The notes beneath the pieces are model-generated. The model ran no database searches and was not told the DNA's origin. It saw only the letters and a program-made list of their open reading frames with translations. Shown piece by piece: positions 45,939 to 56,150 of a stretch of DNA of 64,000 nt. This DNA is from Galeruca laticollis. Lineage: Eukaryota; Arthropoda; Insecta; Coleoptera; Chrysomelidae. The stretch's first letter is position 1. Every line of letters begins with the position of its first letter. Where the stretch lies: NCBI GenBank assembly GCA_963921935.1, contig OY998180.1, forward strand, positions 102,676,614 to 102,740,613, written 5' to 3'. The translations under genes were made by a program, and so were the position numbers.

Positions 45939-47278
45939 ATGTCTTCAAGTTTTACCCCAGTAAACTGTGAGAGCGTGATTAGCTTACAAACGAAGACTGT
46001 AGTGTTAAATGTGCATGATGCTGTTGTACATCAAATGCCGGCTGCTACTGTTAGAAATATAGTTTCGACATGTTCCAATATGACAGGAGTTAGTGAATTT
46101 ACTATTTACAGGCTTCTAAGAGAGAGTAAAAATGGAAATATATCTCCACCTAAAAAGTCAACTGGAAGAAAACCATTTGACCTTGATGAACATATGCAAA
46201 ATACAATAAGACGAAAACTACATGAATTATATTTTAAAAAAGAGATCCCAACCCTTGACAGAATTCTAAGAATGGTTAAGGAGGACGAGAATTTGCCTGA
46301 CATAGGGCGAAAAACTTTGTGGAAAATATTACACAAATTAAATTTTACTTGGGAGATGCAAAGTCGCAAATCAGTGCTAATCGACAACGAAGAAATAATA
46401 TGTTGGAGACGCCAGTATTCACGAGATATCCGAAAATGCAGACAGGAGGGAAGACAAATCTATTATCTAGATGAGACATGGCTCAATGAAGGACATTCAG
46501 TGAAAAAAATATGGCAGGACAAAAGTATTCAAACCAGTCGTCAAGCTTTCATATAAGGTTTATCTACTGGACTGAAAACTCCTATCGGTAAAGGTCGCCG
46601 ACTAATAATAACGCATATTGGATGCAATCAAGGGTTCGTTGAAGGTGGTTTACTAGAGTTTCAGTCAACATCAACCAAAGACTATCATGAAGAAATGACT
46701 GCAGATGTATTTTACACAAATGGTCGAATTAATTCCAAATAATGCTGTAATCGTTGTGGAGAATGCCACTTATCATTCGCGATTAACATAAAATCTTCCA
46801 TCTACCTCTTTTAGAAAAGCTGATATTAGAAACTGGTTAATCGTAAAAGATATATCATTTGAAGATGATATGTTGAAAAAAGAACTTTTAAAGGTTGCTT
46901 CAGATCACAAGCTATAATTTAAAATGTTTGTTATTGATGAAATAGCCAAGAATCGTGGGATAACAGTACTTCGTTTGCCGCCATACCATTGGGAATTAAA
47001 TGCGATAGAGTTAACATGGGCCCAAATGAAAGGTTATGTAGCTAGACATAATGAAACATTTAAAATGAAAGATGTTCGTGAACTCATGAAGTACTCATTG
47101 ACAACAATAACTGAAGAGAACTGGAGAGATGCTGTGAATCATGTAATTAAAGAGTAAGAGAAAATGTGGGTTTTAGATAACCTCATAGAACAAACTATAG
47201 AACCGATAGTGATCTCTCTCGACGAGTCTTCGAATGATTCTTGTATGGTCAGTGAAGAGGATGATACTATAGATTGAA
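45939..47278 (+). pseudogene. IS630-Tc1-mariner transposase relic (copy 3), nearly full length, DD82E spacing
   Basis: Plus strand from ATG 45,939: VVLNVHDAVVHQ, HTH ending MTGVSEFTIYRLLRES, basic linker (KKSTGRKPF), EIPTLDRIL, LNFTWEMQSRKSVLI, then first Asp in IYYLDETWLN. After a TAA at 46,554 it continues KGRRLIITHIGCNQGFVEGG and STKDYHEEMT, shifts frame near 46,715, and reads AVIVVENATYHSRL, where the second catalytic Asp is Glu (46,759). After two more stops come VLRLPPYHWELNAIELTW with the final Glu (47,008) and the acidic end SLDESSND...EEDDTID at 47,278. From 46,759 to 47,008 the frame is uninterrupted by indels, giving exactly 82 intervening residues. I recall a DD82E family named Sailor in this superfamily, but have not verified it. 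The copy is inactive. Confidence 0.88.
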
Positions 47279-47699
47279 TTTTATATTTCCTATAAATGGT
47301 ATGTTTACTTTACTTAATATACATTAATTCATTGTGAATAAATTTGAATTATGAGAATTAAACTATATTTTCTTTAATCAATTTAATTTAATAAAAATGA
47401 AAATGTAACTTGTATTGGCCTAAACGAATGAATTTTATTTCAACTGTAATGTTGACCGAATCTAATTAAATAAGCAAAATGAACTAATATCGTAATATCC
47501 GCCACTGCCGCACTGTTTATCCTTTCGCTGGCATTGTTCAGTTGTATTACCATATTGTATTTTGAGCTGAAACAGGAATGTACAGATAACCAATACAGAC
47601 ACCTACTTATTTTGCATTAGAATTTTAGAATTTACTTGTAAAATTTTTAGGATCACTCTGTAAGAGATAAGTTTCTATTTGAACATTTAATGAGGCTAC

Positions 47700-48620
47700 T
47701 GTGCTGTCAGACATTAAGAAATGGACTATAATAGGGCATTAGGAATAAATATTTTATTTCCACCTGCATCTACAATTACATTTCTCCTACTTTTTGAGAT
47801 AGTCTTTTTCAAACCTTTTCCCGATACATCGTACCATCCCTTGGATTGCACAAGCGTACTGTGGATCTATTTTTCATCAGTACCTATACACAATATTCCA
47901 GCCTTCGATTCTATATGTAAAAATATTTTCCATAATCTACAATAAAGGCATGTTACATATTAATATTTTTAATTTCACAATGTTTTGTTCTGATCATGAA
48001 TTTGCTCAACTCGTTTCACAATTTTCCCTATTCACAAAATAATTTTCACTTTAACACTTGCATCTTGAATAACTAATAAAAACTACTTACCCATACTTTT
48101 TAGTAGCCGCCACACAAAAGTAAACAGTATACTCATGTAGAACAATGTTCACTTTCTGGCGAATACCTGGAAAAATGAATATACTTATACTTTAATATAA
48201 AACTATTTTTCTTAAGCACTATTAAAAGTAATTCTAACTTGAAAATTCGTTGGCTGGCAAAATTCTCTTGTAATTAGTATCTATTATTATTTAATTTAAT
48301 CAAACTTACAATTTAAAGTAGGAGCCCTTTTCTCCAGAATGTAGAAAATGTAAATAATGTCCCGAATCATTTGCAGTTCTCCAAATTTTAGTGCTTCCAG
48401 TACCTTTTTTTCCTTGGTCTATTTTGTCGAGGAGATCTAATGGATGTAGAAGCCCCAATTTTAATAGCTAATGCTTCCTTTTTAGTTCGGGTGTAAGTAT
48501 TTCTAATCACACCAGTCGCTTTTAGAGTTCGCTCTCTATAATTTAGGACATATTCCATTCACAAACATAACAAATCATCGCATAGTTGCCACCGCGGATT
48601 TGTTTGGTACAAGTGATTAT
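47700..48620 (-). pseudogene. Intron-containing IS630-Tc1-mariner transposase relic (copy 4)
   Basis: Minus strand, three exon-like blocks. Block 1 (about 48,585-48,310): RTLKATGVIRNTYTRTKKEA, SPRQNRPRKKR, then after a shift MIRDIIYIFYILEKRAPTLN, ending at a perfect GTAAGT donor. Block 2 (48,166-48,091): preceded by TTCATTTTTCCAG, containing FVWRLLKSMG, followed by GTAAGT. Block 3 (47,936-47,700): preceded by TTTATTGTAG, containing CIGTDEK (first catalytic Asp), a stop, IHSTLVQSKGWYDVSGKGLK, VIVDAGGNKIFIPNALL. Domain order equals that of copies 1 and 3, which read through without these introns. The C-terminal catalytic half is missing. It converges tail-to-tail with copy 3, but the two are not simple inverted duplicates. 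Confidence 0.72.
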
Positions 48621-49764
48621 TCGGTTTTTGCTTATTGTACTTTTGCTGATTTCGTAAATGTATTATAACTCAAAAACATGTTTCGTCAGTATTATATTTG
48701 CAAAAAATAGATTATTTTAATCAAACTCTCTATTTTCACCATAAGTTGACATTGCCATTTAACCTTCATTTTTTAAGAACTAATGTCATCGATATAGGTG
48801 CATCTACCATGTACTTATCGAATGACTCTCAAAGTTGAAAGATATGCATTTTAACAAAATAAAATACCTAAATCATGAATTTTTTTTTGTTTTACTGGCC
48901 AGTTAATCATTTTCAATTCAATACAATCTTTAAAGTATGTAATTCTACAGCATTTCTGTCACACATCTATTTCTAAGTTGAGAATCTCCTCAAAAGTTGA
49001 ACAAAATAATCAGAGCAGTACGCCAGTGGAGATTTTCTGATTCCATTTACACAGCGTTACCAAGGCAAGAAAATGAATGTATTGTTCTCCTTTTCTAGCA
49101 CATTGTTAGAGAATTTAATGATGACTTCAAAACAATCCCGATATTATGAATGAGCTGCTAGGTCTATTCTATTTCTACGCCATTGGATTCACCTATATCT
49201 GCAAATTATAGTTTTCGGTTCGTGTTTTTTAGATGTGCCATCGTTTGGTTTTGATGATACAAAAAATACACACTGTTCAAAATGACAAGTAACCCTTCCT
49301 CAACCTCACGTAACTTGTCCAGATAGTTCACGTACTCCATTCATTGTTGTCTTTGAACTTCTTCTTCTAATTTCCCTTTTTTGGGTCTCATAGGAAAACT
49401 CTAGATTATCTGTACATCTATCTTCTATTTTTTCCATACTTATTCCCTTCCTCTATTTCCTCGATTTAATTTATATTTCCCTCTTCCTCTCTCTTCTTTT
49501 TAATTCCGATTTCCATTTATTTTCTTTTCAATCTTTCCAGTTCCATTTTATTATAAATATGTTCGTAACATCCCAATTGTTTCATTTGTATTTCAGGTAT
49601 TATGGGTTTTTCTCTCTCAATGTCTGATTCTCGCTTACAAATGTTAGTAATGGTATTGTTATGTTAATTTATTCTCTCTGTTTATAACCCCACTCATATT
49701 TCTTCTTCTCTCAGCACTTTCTCAAATCTTCATCATATGTGCTTAATCTCATTTGTTCGAAGGA

Positions 49765-49766
<2 letters not shown>
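48621..49766. other. Spacer, no gene seen
   Basis: Includes a CT-rich stretch at 49,340-49,520. No domain was recognised on either strand. Confidence 0.45.

Positions 49767-49814
<48 letters not shown>
49767..49814. repeat. (TA)n microsatellite, left border
   Basis: Pure AT run bordering the GTGGCATCCG repeat zone. Confidence 0.95.
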
Positions 49815-49815
<1 letters not shown>

Positions 49816-49817
<2 letters not shown>

Positions 49818-50180
49818 TCACGGCGTGAAGTGGCATCCGCCCATGTTAAAATCGCGGTAGCTGTGGCGTCCGCGGCACTATGACATCCGATATACGGACG
49901 TCACAGTGCATCGAGCTCCAAAATATTGCAAACGGTTCAGTGAATGCTTGGGAATCTATTGCTGATGAAATCAGCAGGACGTCACTTTGGTCGTTTTTTG
50001 TATAAACCTATACACCAAGGTTCACAGGTTCTCTGTACGCGGCGTTGTAGTGGCACACTTATATATTTATTATACATCTGACGCACAAAGTGGCATCCGT
50101 CAGTATACATATCGAAGAACGGTATAGTTTGGCGTCTGTATATGTATTTTTCTTGCATAGTGGCATCCTGGCAGTGTTGC
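49816..50180 (+). repeat. Tandem/scattered AGTGGCATCCG motifs, left copy
   Basis: Variants at 49,829 (AGTGGCATCCG), 49,862 (TGTGGCGTCCG), 49,879 (TATGACATCCG), 50,047, 50,089 (AGTGGCATCCG), 50,126 and 50,159, plus inverted forms (CGGACGTCAC at 49,895, GGACGTCACT at 49,978). Ends with AGTGTTGCC at 50,173. It is the inverted counterpart of 54,680-54,815. Confidence 0.7.
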
Positions 50181-50189
50181 CGATCTCAC

Positions 50190-53100
50190 TTTTGGTTATT
50201 GAAAGCTTTTAACATTGAATGTGATGATTCTCATCTGTTTTAATTTATTGATACCATTATTGACAGTGCGGAGGATGCTAGTTATTGCAGCATATCTACC
50301 GTTATTCTTAAAAAAAATATATTTTCGTCCTACAATTCACTTAAATTTGATTTTGAGGCAAAATAAAACACTACTGTCGATAAAAATGAATAATGCTGGC
50401 GATAAAACAAACTAAAGAATTCTGAATTTCCGTAAATAAGGGGAAAATGAATTGAATTTTCCAACGTAAACCACAAGATGAAGTAAAATTACTACCCAAT
50501 TTTCAGGTTAATTTTCGAATGGGTATATTTTTCTACCTCACTATAGCAGAAGTCAAATTTTTTTTATGAAAATTCCGAAAACCTAAATGCAATCAGATTA
50601 CTAGGTGGATTGTTAGTAGTTGACCTAGAATATTGAATTTCACAAAAGTTTCGGAGACGTTGAAACTCTCTCTGGCATATACAGGGTATATCAATGATAA
50701 CTGTATGGAAGATAACTGCATCCTTATTTGATCTAAGGCAAAAAATGTCTTAATTAAAAGTTGTAGAGAGCAATAAAAGTTATGCATACACTAGAGTTTT
50801 TTTCCCAACATCATAGCGGTTTGGTCTGTTCATTACTACACCACCTCCTAACAGTGCAGAGCAAAAATGAAAGCTATGTTCCAATATATAGGGAATCTGA
50901 TAAATGCAAAACTTAAACATGTGCTAATGGTTCTACTGGTGTGATGTCTGTATACAGGGTGGCCCAGACCAACATACAATTAATCCTACAGAGTGAACTA
51001 GAGCTCAAAATAAGGCGATTGAAATCAACTTTCCTTTATATGCTCCATTGAGCCGTGTGAGTTTGATGAAGGTTTTTTTGATACTTTTGAATAATTCGAA
51101 ACCCGTGAAAAGTTGGGTTCTGAATTTTGAAGAGAAAATTTGAAACAGAATTTCAAAAAGAAAAGTGTGAACACGAAATTAAAAAAAAGCCTTAAATTCA
51201 CTTGAATTGCTAGACTTAGGTGTAACGCTAATGAAGATCATATCAAAAGAATAAGGAATCTAAAGAGATAATGAAGTAGTGACTGAGTACAAGTTTTCAG
51301 ATCAGTATCATTATTAAATCTCTTTCTATTGTGCGTTTTAGATGGAATTGGCATAAAATTTTTTTTATGAAGCTTATACAAAGGTTCGTACAAAAAATAA
51401 ACAGTACATATTCCAATTAAACATGTTTTATATTTATGTATAGTTTGCCAACGAAATTACTAGCCAGCCCACTATTTTGTTATTAAATGGGCGGTAGGTT
51501 TGAAATTTGATTGATTTGTATAGGTACATCGGATGAATATTTCCGGTATTTAAACATCTGACTGTCATTTCCGGTTCAGTCGGAAACTTAACGAACTTCG
51601 TCATTACGAAAGGAGCTCCCTAAATGTTTTTTAAATTTGGATTCTAAGAAAAAGTATGTTAAACATTTATCATATCCTTGACTTATCTTTGACGATTTTT
51701 GAGTCGAACATTTTATCCTTTCTAACAAAAAGTGAAAGTGTGTGCGAGAAGTTCGATATTATTTTTCAATGTCATTTCATACGTATGTAGGTATGATAAG
51801 AACAATAACATTACTCCCGATTCTACAAGAGGTGGTGTTAAATCTGACAGTCAGATGTTGTTGACGTCAAATATTTATTTCAAGTGGAAGCCAACTATTA
51901 AACCCCATTTTCAAAATCTTCCAGATTGTTTTGGGTCTAAAGTACCGGTTTTCAGAGGTATAATGATGACATTTTCAATGTTGGGATTTTAATTAATATG
52001 ATGATGAGAATTAATGGCTGCATGAGAATCATTTATAACGTTGAAATTTTCTGAATATGGGACTCAAGTTATTTTCATAATCAGCGTCTGAATATCAAAT
52101 TTTACAGCATTAGAATCGGAAGGAATGCTTTTAGTACGGGAATATACAAGCCCGCCGAAATTACAATGGATTTCTGGTATAATAGTTTATTTTATTTCAA
52201 ACTGATAAAATGGGAGACTTATTTGACATGTCTTGGAACCGTCATAGCTAAAGATAGAGTATGAAGTATGATACATGTTTCAAGTTTTCAAGAATCCTAA
52301 TATTAAGAAATATTTAGGTTATTCTATTTGAAAAAAAAACTTCATTGAATTTCCATTTGAAGCCTAAATTATAGTCAGATGTTTGAATACCTGAAATATT
52401 AATCTTTATGTCAAAATTCATAAATTCAACATGGCCGCTTCAAAATGGCGGACGAGATTTGTGATTATTGTCCAATTGTGGGTTGAGGTTACGAATTTAG
52501 ACGGAGATTGTCAAAATTCAATATCGTGGTTCCACGATGGCAAACTAGTTAATCATAGCTCAGTACTCACGGAAAAATTACTTTATAATAATGAAGTTTT
52601 ATCAGAAATGCAAAGATAAACGAGAAGACTAAAAGCATAAAATAAAATCATAAAAAAAATTTACATTTATTCAAATGCGATAGGAAGTAAAAAATAATTT
52701 CTTTGGATGTATAACGTGGATTATTCTGTAGGTTACAGATTGAAAAGCTTTGTATTCGAACTAAAAAATGTTGCAACATGCCCTATGTGGAAAATATTGT
52801 ATACAAAGTATCGGTAAAATTGTGCCACCCTCAAGTTTTTATTTTCAAATACGAATCTATATTTTTAATTGCATTGATTCAAATGACAAGAGTCATGTTT
52901 CATATCGGTGTAGTATTTACATCTGAACTACAGACTGTTTTGGATATATTGAACTATTACCGGTAAAATTTCAAATCTACAATAATTGTACAAGATTGTT
53001 GTTGTATGATCAACTTGGCATTGATCCACTTCTTACTAACTGATATTTTTCTAGTACAGCTGTTATGGAATATTAAAAGAGGTTAAAATTGTTCTGGTCC

Positions 53101-54680
53101 TAGTTCAATATACAAAAAGTTGTTATGGCAAAGTTTTGGAAAATCCTCGCAAAATAAAAAGAAATTAGGCAAAAGAAGAATTTCAAAATTTTCAATTTTT
53201 CCGGTATAACTCTAGAACTAAAGAAGCTGGATTGTCTTGAATCAAATAAATGACCTCTGAAATACACAACTTTGCCCCAATTTAAATATCCCTATATCTT
53301 TTACCGTTACCATGATCCCAATGCATAGACTCGAATTTGAATAGCATTGTATAAGAGGTGTGGAAAGTGACATATTCCGGACGAGTGCAGGAAATACAAT
53401 TTCTAACGAGTTATGTACTCTATTTTTCCTACGACCATGAATTTACAAATGGTGTGAATTATGAGTATTAAAATATGAATTCTTAGTATATAATTACTAT
53501 CATGCGGAGTAACAGAACGCAAAAGTTATTTTTCGTTAGTCCGCATTCGGTCCTCCCTATTGCTCATTTTCCTAATACGACTATTCAATTACTGGACTTT
53601 TTGCTTCAAACGGATTCTGCCGTAAGACGAAGTCCATATTTTCTTTCTTTTTCTTTTAATTATACATTTATTTAATTTCAATTGCTTCTCTTAACGTTAT
53701 CTAATTTTAATTTTGTCTGACGTTTGCATAATTATGTAAATTTTCCTGATTCTAATAAAATTTCCCTACAATATATTTTCCATACTACCTACTGACACAT
53801 CTTGGATTCTGCTGGATGCCACGGGCATGTGACAACTTTCCTTCTATAATACTTCTCATGTGAATGATATAAACATTTAAGCCCTGATGATAGCTCAGTG
53901 TGCCAAAACTAGTTGCCCCTGTAACTTGTAATAATATATGCTGTAGTACGTATTTTGCGTTTTACTTACTGCTATTTCCTTACATAATATATTTTGATGG
54001 ATAGTCTTTTTCATTAACATTAATGTAAGTTATAATCTCTGATAAACTACAAATACAGATTGAAAATCATTTTAGATATTTTTGGTTGTGGTATAAATGA
54101 AAAGTCAATTATTCATTAGTAGTTTGTTTGTTTACAGAGCTGATTTCAAGTTTAATTTCGTTGATATAGATGTTAAGTAGCTCTAAATGTGATAAAAGAA
54201 TATATAAAATGAGTAATGTGTCTTTCTCATTTGTAATAAAGCATGTCAATGTACGCACCATTATAGAATCAATCTTCGGTAAGTTACAGCTATTTCTTTT
54301 GATGAATCCAGTCTCCGTTGTGATAAAAATCGTAAAATATTATCGTTGTTCCAACAAATTATCAAGAAAAATAGTTCATATTCATAACTGGGTTATTAGA
54401 AATAAGTTTAATTTAAAACGAATAATAAGTTTTTTAGAATGTTATTTTAGGTTTCTGAGAACTATCTTCTATGTGTAAAATATAGCTTCACATGGATTTG
54501 TACCAACCGTCAACATCCCTATTACTAGAATATATGTTTCATTCTCTTCTCTCAAAAGAAAAATAAATACATATTTAAAATAACTAGAAGTCACTTTGAA
54601 CGCGATCTATATACAATATACAAAACACACCGATTCTTAAAGAAATTCAAATCCACCTACTAATAATCGATCAAGGTCCC
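50190..54680. other. Gene-free block between inverted repeat zones
   Basis: No coding frame was recognised. It contains an inner 35-bp inverted repeat (51,536-51,570 with 52,366-52,400, 31 of 35 matching) and an orphan hammerhead-like motif at 53,884. TATACAGGGTGGCCC at 50,951 resembles the end of a dispersed repeat. Confidence 0.45.
53884..53909 (+). ncRNA. Degenerate hammerhead-like motif
   Basis: CTGATGA, T, AGCTC / AGTG / TGCC, AAAAC: the GAAA box is changed to CAAA and the stem has mismatches. It is followed by GTTGCCCCTGTAACTTGTAA. It resembles the other three motifs and is probably a decayed Penelope-like terminal fragment. Confidence 0.3.
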
Positions 54681-54813
54681 AGTGTTGCCAAATAATAGGA
54701 AGCCACTCTGTGCGTGATCTCTATGCATTGGGGCTATTCTGTATACATATTGTGTATATCAAAGGATGCCACAGCGCTACAAATCTATACGGACGCCACT
54801 TCTACCGCTATCG

Positions 54814-54815
<2 letters not shown>
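54680..54815 (-). repeat. AGTGGCATCCG motif zone, right copy (inverted)
   Basis: In reverse complement it reads TAGAAGTGGCGTCCGTATAG (from 54,803) and GCTGTGGCATCC (54,774-54,785) after a (TA)n border. AGTGTTGCC at 54,681 lies on the plus strand at its inner end. It mirrors 49,816-50,180 at shorter length. Confidence 0.65.

Positions 54816-54870
<55 letters not shown>
54816..54870. repeat. (TA)n microsatellite
   Basis: Pure AT run. It borders both the inverted GTGGCATCCG zone and the 3' end of the Penelope-like element on the minus strand. Confidence 0.95.
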
Positions 54871-54873
<3 letters not shown>

Positions 54874-54941
54874 TATTTTGTATTCTTGGGATTGAAGACC
54901 ATTTTTAAAGACATTTAACTAGTAGTTAATACATTTTTATT

Positions 54942-54973
54942 TAACGTTTCGGTCTTTCCATGACCTTCATCAG
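54942..54973 (-). ncRNA. Hammerhead-like motif of the Penelope-like 3' end
   Basis: Minus strand: CTGATGA, one A, stem GGTC / loop ATGGAAA / GACC, GAAACGTT, then AAATAAA. Same architecture as the motifs at 24,846 and 33,817, including the one extra base before stem II. Confidence 0.5.
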
Positions 54974-55345
54974 AAATAAAATTTTTGTTGAAACTAAAAG
55001 AAATGGTACAAGTTACAAAAAGAATCTTAATAGCAAAACAAATAAATCTTACCTTCGACAGAACGTTCATTTAATTATTCAATATATTTTATAGCTGTTT
55101 AGGACGTATCACATAACAGAATATAACTCACACACAAACAAAACGAACATTTTAAAAATATGACAGTCATTGATGAAAATTTGTATTGGAATACGAGTAT
55201 TTGTTCTATACAATAAAAGCAGGCGTAACGAGGTTTTAATTGGATCGTTTTTGTGTTAACTGGTATTGTAAATGATTTTATATTTATATAGGGTGTGGTA
55301 ATAAATTTATTATATTTGGAATGTGCCACGTGTTTCTCAATATTT

Positions 55346-56122
55346 CTAAGATTTTATAATGTTATTATAAATTTTACTAAGGTTTTTTGTGTCAGTCTTT
55401 AAATTTACGGAACTGGTTTTTCTTTGTATTTCTATCATTTCTAGAACTTCGCGTTTTTTTGTGTGGTTTTCACTTCGAAGAATTTTTGTATTTTCGAAAT
55501 CAAATTCGCGTTGGTTCTCTGAAACATGGATAGTGAGTGCCGTTTTGTTTTGTTTGTCATATTTGTGACTATTTACTCTGTTTTTCAAATACTGACTTGT
55601 TTGTCCGATGTAGATCCCTTCACAGTTTTTACATGGTATTTCATAGACTATGTTGCTCTTTTTTTCTTTTGAGATTGAACTCTTTAGATAGGTGTAATTG
55701 GTTTTCAGTAGGTTGTACCCTTTATGAGCAACATGTATGTTGTGGTGCGAAGATGTATTTTTTAGATTTTCTGATAAATTTGGTATATATGGCAAAGTGA
55801 GGAATTGGTTTGTTTTATTGTCTATTTTAGTTTTTGTATTATTATGGTTATAAAATATATGTAAACGTTTTTTAAATATCTTATTTATCAAATTAGTGGG
55901 ATAGTTGTTGAGTATAAGGGCATCATTAGCTTTTATTATTGCTATCTCTCTGAATTCGGGGTCGGACAGATTTATTGATCGATCTGCGAGTCCTATAATA
56001 ACAGATTTTTTTTGTGTTAGAGGGTGTTGTGATTTAAAGTTTAAATATCGGGAAGACCAGGTATCTTTTGTGTGCCATTCCGTTTTTATGGTGTTAGTTG
56101 TATGATGGAGGGTAAGGTCCAA
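55346..56122 (-). pseudogene. Penelope-like thumb and GIY-YIG endonuclease, intact 258-codon frame
   Basis: The frame reads LDLTLHHTTNTIKTEWHTKD, SSRYLNFKSQHPLTQKKSVI, a linker with LNNYPTNLINKIFKKRL, then VYEIPCKNCEGIYIGQTSQY and LKNRVNSHKYDKQNKTALTI, and EVLEMIEIQRK near the end. It holds the end of the reverse transcriptase (thumb) and a complete-looking GIY-YIG nuclease with YIGQT, Arg, His and a downstream Glu, preceded by the CxxC typical of Penelope-like elements. The palm (catalytic) part of the polymerase is absent, so this is the tail of a longer protein and no initiator ATG is implied. The nuclease is the best preserved domain in the window. Confidence 0.85.
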
Positions 56123-56150
56123 AAAGCTAATTTTGGACCGTAGGCTTACC

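Larger units (their letters stand above)
54873..56150 (-). mobile_element. Penelope-like element, 5'-truncated, with 3' region
   Basis: Minus strand: coding tail 56,122-55,346, about 375 bp of 3' region, a hammerhead-like motif (54,973-54,942), AAATAAAAATG, and an end against (TA)n at 54,870. The 5' truncation lies near 56,150, directly against the 3' end of a non-LTR element on the same strand. Confidence 0.82.

Noticed and set aside
47721..47945. Plus-strand 74-codon frame
   Set aside because: The minus strand carries the first catalytic block of a transposase relic here.
44640..48620. Transposase copies 2-4 as one inverted duplication
   Set aside because: The proteins differ too much from each other and carry different lesions; they are separate insertions.
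52431..52619. MAASKWRTRF... frame as a small gene
   Set aside because: The ATGGCCGCTTCAAAATGGCGG start is a common repeat-type sequence, and nothing downstream supports coding.
55537..56105. Plus-strand frames over the Penelope-like nuclease
   Set aside because: Antisense of an intact GIY-YIG frame.
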